This document shows positions 47,740 to 60,780 of a stretch of 64,000 nucleotides of DNA, piece after piece. A model generated the notes under the pieces. The model worked only from the letters and a program-made list of their open reading frames with translations, made no database searches and was not told the origin of the DNA. A program made the translations under genes and the position numbers. Position 1 is the first letter of the stretch; every line of letters starts with the position of its first letter. Origin of the DNA: Polytrichum commune (Eukaryota; Streptophyta; Polytrichopsida; Polytrichales; Polytrichaceae); contig OX485803.1 in the NCBI GenBank assembly GCA_950295325.1, positions 69,331,554-69,395,553 of the forward strand, given 5' to 3'.

Positions 47740-50700
47740 CTTGGTGCAGGAATCCCAAAAATTTGGTGGTTCCAAATATATTTGGCAGTGCGGCTTCACC
47801 CAGCTTTCTGCATTCTTCCCCCGCCATAACTTAGTTCTCTATTTACCTTCTTAATGCAACTTTCCCACTTTTTCCATTCCCTCCCTCCCTCCCTCCCTCC
47901 CGCCCCTGATCCAAGTCCCAGCTTGGACCTCGGTGGCGGTGATTCACTTCCAGCGATGTAACATAAGGTCGGATTCTTGTTGGCTTCTGTTTCTGTAGCT
48001 TCGTTGGAGGTGGGTTAATTGTAGGAATAAAGTGGGTTAAGTGGGGGAATTTTACTGCTGTTCTATGAGCGATTTCTAGTTGCTAGTAAGAGTAGACGGA
48101 GAACGAAGAGGTGGAGAGACGCAGAGAGAAAGGCGGCATGCGCATGGAGATGAGATCGAGGAGTGGAGTTGGTAGTAGGCGGGTTGAGAGAGATTAGAGC
48201 AACGACTGAAGGTCACGAGATGAAATGCATTATTACATGAATATGTATAAAAGCGAGGAGACCAAACGGTAGCGTAGACATGTGATCCTGAGCAGCTGCG
48301 GAAAGCACCAATCTCCTAAGAGTCCTTCTATCACGACCCTTGCTAGCTCCCGTTAACTTATCTTCACCATTTCTCAACTCTAGCAGGTGTTACAAACGCT
48401 AACCATGCACATCCCACACATGAATTTTAGTAAATTTTCATTGTGGTTGACACACTAATGAGAAGGCAACCACTTATTACTTCCTATACTGAGTTGATGG
48501 GTCCAAACCTCCACTTACACTCACATTAAGCCTTATATACTCTTGGAATTTGAGAATCAAGTTGGTGGAATTTCATCTTGAGTGAACATGTTTAGAGTTT
48601 AGAGTTGAAGTAAATAGGACTCCCACTGCTTGGTAATATATTGTGACCACTCTAGGAAGTCACAAAGCACATCCATTAGCTTGGATGAGTCTATACCTTG
48701 CACATCGAAGACCATGAAGTCGTCCCTTGTTGTCCCTTGCTCCAAAAAAAATGTGATTGGCCGTTGAACTCGTCCTAGGACTGCAAGCCACAATGTCATG
48801 AACGAAAAAATGTCACAGTGGCTTGAGGTCCCAAAAAGGCCTATTTTCATGCCTACATTACCCATTATCATGATCCAATGGGTTTTGTGGTGAGAGAGGC
48901 AAAAGAGATTCTCTCAATGCAAAAGCCAAGGGACCATGACAAAGAAATGCCGTTTCGTGCAATTCTATCATTTTCTTGTATTTGCCAGACATTACTTTAG
49001 TTAAGATGTTAGAAGGGAGGAAGAAACAGAGAAGGTAAAACATGAAGAAAAAGAAAAAGAAAAAGAAAAATTGCCCTTTTGGACATACATCAAAAAACCA
49101 ACACGCCCACTTTTTGGTGTATGGTCACTCCTCTTGATCCAAGTTCAATTTACACCTCGCAAGAGGCCAAAAAACTTAAAATTTTGCATTCTTTAAAAAA
49201 TGCGATTGCTAAAATGTGACCATGGAAAAGGGACCATCTAATTACATGGGACAACTTGAAGGACCATGACGTAAACAACCCCCTAAGAAGAGTGACCACA
49301 TGAGGGCCCACACCCACCCTTAGGAGACGGAGTCCAGCCTCGGTGCCGGGAGTTTTAGAAAGAGGACACATCCGGGATCCACATTTTAGATCCGGGCAGA
49401 TGCGGCTGTGAAGACAAAATTTGTGTACCCGCTTCCTTGTGAGGTTGGTCACCTGGAGGCCTAAAGAAGGAAGAGGAAGTTCAAGTTCTTCTTCATTTCT
49501 TCATCATCATCATCATCAACCACAACAAGAGTGCAACAGGAGCTGCATATAAGCAGAAGTGAAGTACCCAGCTTAATGAATGTACAGGATGAAGAGTGGA
49601 AAGGCCACTGATCTCTCTCTCTCTCTTTCATTGGACGTCATAAGGCGAGGGGCGAGGGGGAGGCCATGGGCATCAAGCATGCCACCTTCATGAGAAGATA
49701 GCTTAACTTACATGACTTCCCTAAGTCTCCCACACTCCAGCCTCTCTTCACACCACACTCTTGCCTTCGCGGGGAGGCTGCTCACTGACTCATGGTACCA
49801 CCTTCACCCTCCGTAATGTCACTCCCTCTCTTATATCCCAAACCCTAGGGACCAGACTCCCCCCTATCAGTCGACACCTCCCTCATTGTTGCTCACGTCT
49901 CCCTCCCGTATATCACAGGTTCAACATTCACATATAATCCACCAAAGAACTCAAACCGCCCGCACGCTCGCACGCATCACGTTGTCATTGTTTGTTGCCG
50001 TTGTTGTGATGTTGGTGTTTTTGTTATTCCATGCTGTCACATGCTGCACTAATTCTCTAGAATCATGCATTCATGTCAATGTTGCAGACCTCCTAAATAT
50101 CACATGCACTTTGGTGGTCACACGCGTGATAGTATGGAGGTTAGAGTGTAGGAAGCTTCATAGTAGTAGTACATTGTTTATGGTATTTAGTGTCACATGC
50201 ACTATATGCAAAGGGCCTCAACTAGATGCCTAGAGGGCTCAAAGTGTCATGCCCTCTAATTGCCAAAATGATTCCATTTGTCAACATAAGTAACTTCTTT
50301 AAGTGAAAAAATATCTACATTTATGACATTTGGAGTAGCACATTGGGATGCTTTACATGATAGTCTTGCGTTTTAGTATGCAAGGGGAGGATGTTATTGA
50401 GCATACTAATGGCAAGTGTCATTCATGTACACTTTAGTCAACTCGTAGACCATTGTGCAAGATAGGCATGCACCTCATGTAACCATTGAGGTGCATGCCT
50501 CATGCCAAGATATTAGTAAGCGCACTTGAACGCCAAGTATTATGAGGTGACACTTATGGAGAAGTTGTTAATCATCAATGCAACCTAGGATACGCCTCAA
50601 GTAAGGGTAAGTGACACTATTATGCATGTGACACTAAATACTTCAAACAATGTAGTAGTAGTAGTAGTAAAAATATCTTCCTCTTGCATACTTGAAGGCA

Positions 50701-51509
50701 AGGCTAACATCTAAAGCATCACAATGTGCTACTTGAAATGTCTTAATGTAGATATTTTAACCTAAAGAAGTTACTTAGGTCGACCCATGAGTTAGGACGG
50801 TGGGTCCCTTGGACAAACCCTACAATAGATCCTATGATTTTCTCAAAAAAAAAATCAATGATAAGAGAAGGTCTAGGAAATTTCGCCCAACTTTCCAAAT
50901 AAGCTCCGACACAACATGAGCTCACAATCTCTTAATAAAAAAATTCTCTCAAAGAAGGATCGAATCCGCAATTTTGTCTATGTGTAGAGAGGCTATACGC
51001 ATAACCCCAATGTTTTCATCTTTAGGAAGGAAGCACAAAACCAAACTTTAGATTTTATTTAAGAGGGATGGAGGCTAGTTGTTTGTGGGGACTTGTGTGG
51101 TTCCAATACGTGCTTAGGGGAGGGTGTGTGGGCGGAGGGATTTGAAAACCCATGACCTTTCCCTTTCAAAGCTCCTTTCACCCATGCTTGAGGGAGTTTA
51201 TGGGAACTTTTTTAAGCTTCCCGATACAAAAGAGCACGGTGGGGTGGATTTGATTTCTCGAGCATTGAGCTCAGGATCCAAAAAATTGTACTCTCAATTA
51301 AAATCCGAGCATGTACTTGGCCTCTTGAAATTGTCAGTTTAGTGGATACCAATGCGTGTTGTCAATGCTGCTAGCGTGTTATGTTTACCTTTTAATCCCA
51401 CTGGACCAGCCACGGCAACAACCGACAGTTGCTTGAGAATGAGACACACATGCTAGGCTAGACTAGACAAAGTTTCAAATAGTACGCAAACATAACATTA
51501 AATTATTCA
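47740..51509. other. Gene-free stretch with repeats
   Basis: Contains a (CCCT)n run at about 47879-47903, a short inverse LTR-end fragment at about 48338-48425, an AG-rich tract near 49045-49068, a (TC)n run near 49613-49628 and the first copy of a 470-bp dispersed repeat at 50177-50650. Short open frames on both strands match no family I know. Confidence 0.4.
50177..50650. repeat. Dispersed repeat (copies also at 53716-54140 and, inverted, 44995-45215)
   Basis: Shared strings include AACATAAGTAACTTCTTTAA, TAGTAGCACATTGG and GGCAAGTGTCATT. Copies differ by substitutions and small gaps. There is no coding potential. Confidence 0.65.
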
Positions 51510-52026
51510 GGGCCACTTCACACATGAGACTGAGAGCCCGTGACCGTTGCACTTCAAGCACTCTCGTTGGTGGAAAAGGGTGGAGCCGGTCCAAGTTTGC
51601 TACTTCACACTACGTTTGAGGGACTAGCGGAGTATATATATGTGAATGCAAGATGGATGTAAAATTCCACATGGATTCCTGCATGGCATCGAATGGATCG
51701 TGTTTCATGGTCACTTGGACTATTTTCAAAATCCATCTCTTGGAGGTAGGTCTCACACAAAACCGGGAGACCATGGCACTCCGAATGCTCACAACCGTTG
51801 ATTTGTTTTATTTTATTATGTGTGAAGAGCCGCATGAATAGAAAGTCATTGAAATAGCACCTGGTTGAGGGTCCGGTCACATACGACTATAGACTACACT
51901 TGAGGGTCTGTGACCACCCTACATGTATTTGGGAGGCGTGTTGAGAGGGACGGCCTTTGAACACTTTTTGTTTTGGGCTCTCACAATCTCATGGTCACGG
52001 CTCTTGGCTCGTGTGTGAAGTGGCCT
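51510..52026. mobile_element. MITE family 1, copy C
   Basis: Full-length, from GGGCCACTTCACACATGAG to the inverted CGTGTGTGAAGTGGCCT. Flanks are TCA and TGA. About 517 bp. Confidence 0.65.
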
Positions 52027-52183
52027 TGAGCATCACTGCTGAAATACGTGGGCCCTGGAACTGGGCTTCCTATACAATACTTGGGGACTACTTTAAAGGG
52101 ATCTGTTGTGGCTACAGTGTTAGCCTGACATGGGGTTACTGCAACATGAGAAACCAACCGGCCACTATTGGCTCCGTGGCTAA

Positions 52184-53659
52184 GGCCTGGTTTACACTAT
52201 GGACCATGAAGTCGGACCATGGAAGATGGCCTTTGTCAATGGTCCGAGTTCATGGTCCGACTTTCATGGTCCGACTTCATAAAAAATTAGTTTTAAGAGA
52301 CTTGGGCCCCTCTCTAGGTGTAAACCGAATGTGGACCAAGAAGAATGATCATACACCAAAATGTAAAGGTGCTGATTTTTTTACTACATGCCCAAAAAGG
52401 GCAATTTTGAAAAAAAATCAGTTTGACCATTCTCTTGTCTTTTCTTGGGCTTCACTTGTCATCACTTCTTGTTAAATGTGTCGAAGATGTGGCTTGCAAA
52501 TCTTCTCACAACAATCTTTACCAAAAAATGAGCGATTTAATTTGTACATGTTCATTGTAATTTACATGTGACATGTACCTTGTGTTGTCACTACACTAAA
52601 TAAGATATTTGTGTTTGATTATATTTAATGTTGTTACCACCATAGCTTGCTCAACACTAAAGTTGAATTCTTTGATGATTAGTGTTAGAAGATTTCCTCG
52701 GGGGGGGGGGGGGGGCAGTGTGTTAAAAAGTTAAGGATATAGGTGCGAACAACCATTATTTTATAGGGGGTTATTACTTTCAATTCTCTTCTTTTTTTCA
52801 CATGCTATCATTATGTAAATTTCTACTTTGGGTTAATAGAAAAATGGCTTGCATTACTTATAATTCCAAATTACCTATTATTCCATACCCTATAGTACTT
52901 TAAAGATGTCCACTGCCATTTTTGATACCCTATATTACTCTTAAGTCGATTTATAATTTTTAGCTCCCATGTTTTTAAAATACCCTATCATTTGTTCGCA
53001 CGTATATTGCTACTCCAACCAATGACTACCCCCCCCCGAGAAGATTTCCCATTGCAGTAGTTTTGACCACCCTGATCTACAGTCACCAAACGACTACAAA
53101 TGTTTCTTTTTCGTTTTTCAACTATAATTTTACATTTTCTTGGGGCGTGTAATATACCGTTGGAAATTTATTTTCAAGACCTTTCCAACGGTATATTACA
53201 AGCCCACAAATTCCAAACATTTCAGTTGGTAGAGCCAAAAAACAAATCTGCACTCAAATTCTTGAGTTTTAGATGTCCCACGTTGTTTGGTGAAACACGT
53301 GGGAGCTGGTTTAAGGGGTAGGGCAAGGTAGTAATGGCATGTCTCATGGGCTATGATATGACTAAGGCACATAGAGGGTGGATTCATTAAAAATTACTAA
53401 AATGGCATTTCTTTGCCATGGGCCCTTGTTTTTTCCTACCGGACCACCTCTCTTGCCTCTCTCACCGCAAAACCCGTTGGACCATGTCAGTGCATTTATT
53501 AGACCTTAAAAATTATATTTTGGGGACCTCGACCTTCATGGTCCCTCTGACATTTTTTTATTAGTGTAAACCGAAGTTGTCCCGGGACAAATTCAGTAGC
53601 CAATCAGCTGCCTTGCAGAGCCATGGTCCAACTTCATGGTCCATAGTGTAAACCGGCCC
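52184..53659. mobile_element. PIF/Harbinger-like element, 1.48 kb, with nested insert
   Basis: The left end GGCCTGGTTTACACTATGG and the inverted right end GGGCCGGTTTACACTATGG belong to termini of about 38 bp that contain several GGTCC/GGACC blocks. TAA flanks both sides (52181-52183 and 53660-53662). There is no transposase. An interior segment (52700-53037) bounded by a G-run and a C-run looks like a second, nested element. Confidence 0.75.
52700..53037. mobile_element. Nested MITE-like segment bounded by homopolymer runs
   Basis: It starts with 16 G (52700-52715) and ends with 9 C (53029-53037). Inverted GTGCGAACAA / TTGTTCGCAC lie at 52743 and 52992. The same GTGCGAACAA occurs in the hAT-like MITE at 39312, suggesting a relative. 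Confidence 0.45.
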
Positions 53660-53715
53660 TAAGGTCCCACACAAATGACCACTTGCAGTCAGTTTACTAT
53701 CCACCATGGTGCACC

Positions 53716-54140
53716 ATTCATGGTATTTAGTCTCACGTACACTATTTGTGAAGGGCATAAACTCAATGCCTAGATGTCTCTAAATGTATGGTTTGTTAAT
53801 TGTCAAACTGATTCCATTCGTCAACATAAGTAACTTCTTTAAGTGAAAGAATATCTACATTATGACATTCATAGTAGCACATTGGCATACAATAGATGAC
53901 TAATGGCAAGTGTCATTTGTGTGCACTTTAGTCAACTTATAAACCATTATGTAACATAGGCATGCACCTCATACCACTGTTGAACATACTCCTACCAAAA
54001 GATATTAATAAGCGCACTTAAACACCAAGTGTCATGAGTTGACACTTATGGTGAAGTTCGCAATCATCGGTGCAACCTACCATACACCTAAAAATAGGGT
54101 GAATGACACTACTATGCATGTGACACTAAACACCATAAAC
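53716..54140. repeat. Second copy of the dispersed repeat
   Basis: Direct-orientation match to 50177-50650, ending in the shared GACACTA(C/T)TATGCATGTGAC string. Confidence 0.65.
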
Positions 54141-54486
54141 GGTGTAGTTGTATTGCCTTCCTAAAATATCAGCTAAAGGTGCTAGTGTAGGTCCCACTTG
54201 CTTGGACTCATGTACTCCTGACTTGTTGCAATCCTGCACATGAATTAGTACTCTGGATGAACCCAACCCCATACACTCATGCAACCGTAAGCCCATGCTC
54301 ATATGCCTCCCAATGCCAGTGTGCATGTATGTCCATGCTCAAAAGGCCCCATGACTTGCCACCCGGCCCCATGGAGTACTTTAAGAAGAAGAAAAAATGG
54401 TTTCCTTTTACTTTTTGATCAATTTGTCCTACTTTGCTGCTCATGCCATGTCACTTCCTTGGCTCCATGTCTGCTACCACACCACC

Positions 54487-54524
54487 ATGACCACCATGAC
54501 CACCACCACCACCACCACCACCAC
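54487..54524. repeat. (CAC)n microsatellite
   Basis: CCACCATGACCACCATGACC followed by a pure run of CAC/CCA triplets. Confidence 0.9.
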
Positions 54525-55235
54525 GAAGTCTTCCAATGTATATAGAGTTTGGAAATTTGGCACCTGACAACAATCCATAGGCCCGTCGGATCCCCCTTGC
54601 TTCAAGCGCCACTGGCTCGAAAATGGGTCCCCTCACCCTTTCCTCACGGATTAACTACCTTCACATGGGCTATATACATTTGAAAACGGAAACCACCGCC
54701 TCTAATGACTAATGTCACAAACATAATATACAAGATTTCAGGAGCCCAAAGTGTTAACGACTGCCGGATAATGTTATGAAATGGGAAAGCCATGAGAAAC
54801 CCCAACAACTTTTTCCAGTGAAGTTAGTTTGTGAATGACTCCATGTCCTCCGTTCCAAGCCATGCACACAACAACATTGTGTAGAAGCTCACCCACAAGC
54901 CCCTCGCACATCCCACAAGGTTCAAACTTCTACAATGATCCGTGTGAGCGGTGAGTTGCACATCACATGTACAATGATCTACAACTTCTGAAAGTGTAAC
55001 AACTATAAAGGTAGTCAAGTGCTTTCAGAGCTTTCTCAAGCATGAATTGAGCTAAAAGCTAACGGTTTCCCACAAATGCGAGATCTGTCATGCAGGAGAA
55101 TTAGCCACAGACTGAACATAAAAGTTCCAACATTTGGCTCCAAAGACAAGCGAGAACCTCAATTCAGTCCCAAAACCAGCTGATGTTTGTGGCAAATAGA
55201 TTCCTAGAGAATCTGAATGATACTTTTTTCATGAG

Positions 55236-55562
55236 GTTTCTCGGAAGGAAATGAATTGATTGTTATTACTTAAGCCTAAATTACGTAGCCTTTCTTTTTG
55301 TCGACTGTGCTAAAGAAGGGCAAAAGCCAAAGACACATAAAGCTTATGCATGTCACAGACAGAGAAAGCAACCTTGCCATGCTAAGAAATCAAGGATCTG
55401 CTCACAGCTTCATAAGACTCGAATCAGGGTTTAGGTTTTCTCAGAAGGAACTTGAGTGATTGATCCTTTTTGTTAACTTTTCTAAAGAAGGGCAGAAGCA
55501 AACATACATATGTGACTTGTCATAATTTACAGACAGAGAAAGTAAGCTTGCCATGATAAGGA
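55236..55562. repeat. Duplicated upstream segment of the RUG3-like gene
   Basis: 55236-55385 and 55433-55562 share TTCTC(G/A)GAAGGAA, CTAAAGAAGGGCA, CAGACAGAGAAAG and CTTGCCATG, in the same order. The duplication lies directly upstream of the coding start and may include promoter or 5' UTR sequence. Confidence 0.6.
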
Positions 55563-55585
55563 TCCCCCCACAGCCATAAGGTTCA

Positions 55586-55602
55586 GGGTTTAGGGTTTAA
55601 GT
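55586..55602. promoter_or_regulatory. Telo-box-like motif in the 5' region of the RUG3-like gene
   Basis: GGGTTTAGGGTTTAAG lies about 25-40 bases before the ATG. AAACCCTAA boxes are common in promoters and leaders of growth-related plant genes. A role here is inference. Confidence 0.4.
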
Positions 55603-55625
55603 GTTTTCGTATTCTTCTCTTTATT

Positions 55626-58600
55626 ATGGCCACCTCCGGAGCTCGAGCCTTGCGACCATGGACGAGATATCTTACATCTTCTGAACTGAGAAACAAATTG
55701 GAGAGGGGATGGGTCCAACAGAGCTGTGACTTCTGTTCTGCGACGAAATCAGAGTCGGAGGAACTAGCATTGGAGCTATGGATGTGGGGCAGAGGAGAAG
55801 CAGGGCAACTGGGACTCAGCGAAGAGAACACCGAAAGGTCGCCCTCCCCCATGCGATCGATGTCCCTCCCTAAAGATTGTCGCCTAAGCCCCATGGCTGG
55901 TCTCTTGCTGCCACCCCCCATATTCCAACCCTGTCAGGTCAGTTCGAAAGAGCCTCATCTATTAGAGGTAGCAGAATCCACAGGTCTGAAATGGAGTAGA
56001 AATTACAGCGGTGTATCTATGGGTGGTGGGATTGAGGAAGTTGGAATTGCATGCGGCTTGTTCCATTCTTGTCTCTGGAAGAATGGGGATTTGTGGCTAT
56101 GGGGTAAAGGGGATGGTGGCCGACTCGGAACTGGCTCCGAGGTATCACTCTACAGTCCTTACTTGAATCCCAGTCTTTCGGGTGTCAAGAGTGTGGCTCT
56201 CGGTGGGTTGCATTCGGCTGTCATCACTGAGGAAGGAGATGTCTATACTTTGTAAGATTCCGATCACCTTTAAGGACCAAGTTGTATTACACTAACTTTG
56301 AACACCGATTGCAAGCAACCTCAAACCCTAAATCCTAAATCTTATTGCTGTTGGGAATTGGTAGGTTCAAGAGAGTCTGACACATTTAGATGTGTGGAAA
56401 TCAGGAGCATGAGTTTGTCTCTCAGTGGGACATTTTGAAAACATGAGGCATGTTGAACGCATGCTTAGGTGACTTTATGATATTGCAATTCATGTTTTCA
56501 AGTGAAGTTTGAGCCGCCAGTAAACTACTCAGAAAGGAGATGTCTGAAATTTGTGAGATTTGAAGTTGTTTACATAATTATTGAACACCGATTGCAGGCA
56601 ACCCTAAACCCTGAACTTAATTGCTATTGGGCATTGGTGGGTTTGATCGAGTCTGACACATTCAGATGTGTGGAAATCAAGGAGCATGAGTTTGTCTTTC
56701 AGCTGGAAGGCATTTCTGAACTCCATAGGTGACTTAGGTGACTTTATGATGCTGCATTTCGTTGTTTTCTAATTTCCAATAGTCCCTACAGGACATATTC
56801 CAAGTCTCGAGTCTGTTCTACTTCATGTGAAGAAAGCGGGTAGAAGGTGTAAGTTTGAACTGTCATGATCTTCTGGAGCTAGCTCATCCGAATTGGTATG
56901 GAGAATATACCTAAATTTAAAACAATTGATGTGCTCGTCAGTTGATCATTCATCTCCTCCTACTTACGTGTGTTCCAGGACAAACGAATGATATACTAGT
57001 GCTCCTGGTCATGCATGATGGTATTGCAGTGGTTTTGGAGGTTTTGGTGCACTAGGGCATGGGTCGTACGAGAAAGTTGTGACACCAAAGCTTGTGGATG
57101 GGAGAGCTGTGGGTATGGAGAACATTGTCCACATTGCTGCTGGTGGAGCTCATACTGCAGCAGTGTCTGGAGCTGGTATGTTTCAACAAGACATGAATGG
57201 CATTACTCTTGGAATAACTTGTCTCCGCGACAAACTCGTATTGAAGTTGTAGCCAAAGCATGCTATCAGTGATTCCTGCGTGTAGATATGCATTTCCATT
57301 TGATACGGTGGTCCAAAGAAACTAAAGCAATCTCTGGACTGACCGAGGATGGTGGCAGCTACATACACTTATTCGAATCCATTCATCTTCTTGTTTAAAT
57401 GCAACACTGTATAAATCTCCTGGTTGTTAATGGTTTAAGTTGTAATGAACAAAATTTCTCCAGTTTACAGCTGATTCATTGGCATCTGTCCATTTTACAA
57501 CTGAAGATTTGGAATTTGGTTTTAGGAAGATTGTCCTCTAGATACATTATTTCTGAATAGACTTCTTCAGCCTAATAAGACCCTTGCTGGTCTGCTTGTA
57601 AATTCTTCATATGAATCGGCCAGTATGTTGGAAGTACATGCATCACTCAACAATTTTAACATTCAATCTGCTTCTCCAGTGTTCAAACTAGGAGTACTTT
57701 GTTGTGAATCCTGAATTTGGTAGTTGTCAACCAAGTCACTTGATGAACTATTTCTTCATTAAGATTGGTCACTTAGTATCATAAGAACTTCAATACTGGG
57801 TGCTAGGCCAGTATTCAAGTTCTTTTTCCTCACTTTTACAGCTGTCACCACAGGGGGAGTTTTCAATCCTGTTTCCAGGAATGTAGTTATGGATACCTCT
57901 GCAGTCTTTGCAGAAAACAGTTTTTGGACACATCTATGTAGAGAAGTCTATGCCTGTCTGTGATAGCTTACAATTGTTTCTAGAACAGGTGATGTTTTCA
58001 CTTGGGGTAGAGATGAAGGCGAAGGAAGGCTTGGCCATATCCCTGGCCCTCAATATGAAGATGGGGTTCCAGTTCCTGTGCAAGTTCGTGGAATATCAGA
58101 TCCCATTGCAGCTGTAGCTTGTGGAGGTTTCTTCACTATGGCTTTGACCTCCAAAGGCCAACTTTGGAGCTGGGGAGGTACATATATTTTTTGTCATTGA
58201 ACTCTTTTCCAGTTGTTTCTCAAGCTCATGTACTTTGTCTACATGGGGTGAGAAGTTGTCTCACTTGAACATTCCCTCAGAGCATCCCCAACATGTTGCG
58301 ATTATGGACACCTCTAACCTCATGTTGCCAATTTAAAGGTGAAATTTAACAAAGTTTTTTCTCTCCCATTTGAACTCTTCCATTTTTACAAATATGCAAC
58401 ATATAGAGGGGAGGGTTTCAACTCTATAAGGGAAACAACTATCAATATCTCACAATGTTTGACCAAATAGAATCTGAGCTCCAACTTTTTCTATGTAAAA
58501 CCTCGAGTGTTGTGAGAAATTAGTTTTGATCATGGGACCCACAACTTAAAGTGCTTATATAGGGTGAACGTGTGGAGTATTTAGAGTTGCTACTCTCCTC

Positions 58601-60049
58601 TAAATTAAAGTTACCCGATTTAACACCTCTTGACGTTTGTGCTTGGTGTAAAACGCTTGGTTGTGCCCTTAGGAGTTGATCCCCTTAAAGTTGCAGGGGC
58701 TGACCAGACAAGCATGGTTTGGCGTCTTTTCTTCTTACATTAGCTTCTACCTAATATGTTCACATCTGATTGTCATTCTATGTTTTCTTATGTAACTAAT
58801 GAAAATTATTGTATTGGGTTTTGAACAGGAAGCAGTAACTATGAGCTTGGAAGAGGAGATCGACGAGCCAGCTGGAAACCATCAGCAGTCCCAGCAGTAG
58901 AAGGCATCTGTCTTGTCCAAGTTGCTTGCGGTGGCTACCATTCTGCTGCATTAACTGGTAATATAGATTGTAAACTCTACCCAGCTCAATTGGGTAAAAA
59001 TAATGATGGTTTAGTGCCCCAGTCAACATGCACTTTTAATGATCAGAATATGGGTATATCATACTTACTGCAACATTCCTGTTTATTGTTGCCATTTGCA
59101 CTTGTAAAGCATGTTCTGTGTGCCCTTTCTCACTTTTACTCCAATGGGATGCACACTTTCATTCTGGTTCACATTCTCTGAGTTTCTCTCCCATCATACT
59201 TGAGTGTTCATTTTTATTCTGCAAACATAATCTTTAAACTGGCTTCTGCTAAATATTACTCTGAGAATCATCTTATGATTTCCAATTAAACATCACCTAG
59301 TTGAATTGGTGTTCAATATACTTTATAATCCTTGAAGAAAATGGCTGGATGATTGATCTGAGAAGTGAGATCCTGGGCTTTTGTATGTAGTAGATTCTCT
59401 TGAGAGTAATTTGTATATGGATTTTCATCTGTGTGCAGAAGATGGGAAAGTGTTGACATGGGGCCATGGTGGCCATGGCCAGCTGGGTCATGGTGATCTC
59501 GCCAATGTGAAAGTACCGAAAGTTGTAGAAGCACTAGGAGACCACAAAGTAAACTTTATAGCTTGTGGGGGTGCATGGACGAGTGCCGTCACTGGTACAC
59601 TTTTCTTGCCCTATATCAGATTATAAGATTCTTCTTATCTTTGTGCTAAAGGAGAAATTGTGCTGAAAAGATCCGTACCATGCAATCATACAAGCATATA
59701 CCAGTGTGTCTGAATTGCTACTAAATATCTTGGTGAGGTAGCTAGTGTCTTATTTGCAAGCATTTGATATTTCCTCAAACTTTTGTTGATTCTCATTTTT
59801 GTTGTATAATCTTTAGTCTAACAATTTTGTTAATCGATGATGGCAGAGAATGGAGACTTGTTTACGTGGGGGAAAAATCGGGATTGTCAACTTGGTGTCC
59901 AAGGGCTCATGGACACAGAGATGCTTCCTATTTTAATCACCTTGACACCTGAGGATGAGCAGGTAGAATCAAGGTATCAAGCAATTGCAGTTGCTGCTGG
60001 AGCCCATCATGGCATGTCCCTTGTCCTCCGGACCAAAACATGTTATTAG
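55626..60049 (+). CDS. RUG3: RUG3-like RCC1-repeat protein, six exons
   Basis: Exons 55626-56251, 57030-57175, 57989-58177, 58829-58957, 59439-59594 and 59847-60049 splice in phase (GT-AG throughout) to 482 residues. The product is a run of RCC1 blades: LWMWGRGEAGQLG, ISCGLF-type GIACGLFHSC, LWLWGKGDGGRLG, GFGGFGALGHGSY, FTWGRDEGEGRLG, LWSWGGSNYELGRGD, LTWGHGGHGQLGHGD and FTWGKNRDCQLGV. The order and the GFGGFGALGH and GHGGHGQLGH signatures match plant RUG3, a mitochondrial RCC1-family protein needed for nad2 splicing and complex I in Arabidopsis. The N-terminus (ATSGARALRPWTRYLTSSEL) is Arg/Ser-rich with no acidic residue before Glu, as in a mitochondrial presequence. No frameshift or internal stop was found. 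Length is slightly above the roughly 450 usual for RUG3. Confidence 0.85.
56235..56750. repeat. Duplication spanning the exon 1 donor and intron 1 of the RUG3-like gene
   Basis: 56235-56490 and 56536-56750 share GGAGATGTCT, a TTTGT(A/G)AGATT donor-like string, GAACACCGATTGCA, GAGTCTGACACATT(T/C)AGATG and GTGACTTTATGAT. The second copy begins with a mutated version of the exon 1 end and donor. Confidence 0.7.
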
Positions 60050-60780
60050 ATCCAAATCTCACAGGCCCCTTTTGTATTGCAAGGACAACCAGGTTTGGCC
60101 CTACATTCCCACTAGTAGTGAGTTAATAAGCATTGTGTGCCAAAGTCCTGCCAATAGAAGACTATTTGATTTCTTTCAGGGCGTTGATGTATATTCCTTC
60201 TGGTGATTTCTGAGGATGCTTACATTGAGAGTGAGTTAGTTGATGAGTATACAGAGCCTACTTCCTTGTTACACATGTCAATTTAGTATTTTACAACTAC
60301 ACTAAACATCTGATTTAGCGTGGCATCAAAATTGGTGTGCCATGTATATTAAAGTTGTCTTAAGGACTTGTCATGTAGCACCAAGTGTTATTTGACACCC
60401 TCTCTAGTTGCCACCCAGTGAATGCAAGACAATTAATGTAGATTGATGATAAATAGTGTGGGCCACACTAAATTAGATGTTTACTTAAGCTCTCTGGTTC
60501 TTGTGCTATCCTTGGTGTGAGACAAGTATTGTATTAACTGTAGGAGGTGATCATGAGTCTCATCTTTGTCAAGGCGTTAATGGGCTTTAATAGGATTTTT
60601 GTTTTAAAAAATAAGCAGTCCAAGTGATTCTTAAATATCTCTTGGTTATGTCCAATATGGTAAATTCAGGAACACATATTTGTGTTGTTCACATTCCAAA
60701 TGATCATATAGTTGGACTGTTTCCGAGTACAGTATTCCCAAGGTGAATTATCTTACTTGCAGCTTAACCAGCAAGCTGAG
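60050..60780. other. Region 3' of the RUG3-like gene
   Basis: Non-coding. About 60396-60490 resembles about 44440-44515 (GCCACC(C/T)AGTGA(A/T)TGCAAGACA and AGTGTGGGCCACAC-like strings), a further dispersed repeat. Confidence 0.4.

Noticed and set aside
49886..50233. 115-codon frame with a hydrophobic segment
   Set aside because: It runs into the dispersed repeat shared with 53716-54140 and has no homology I recognise.
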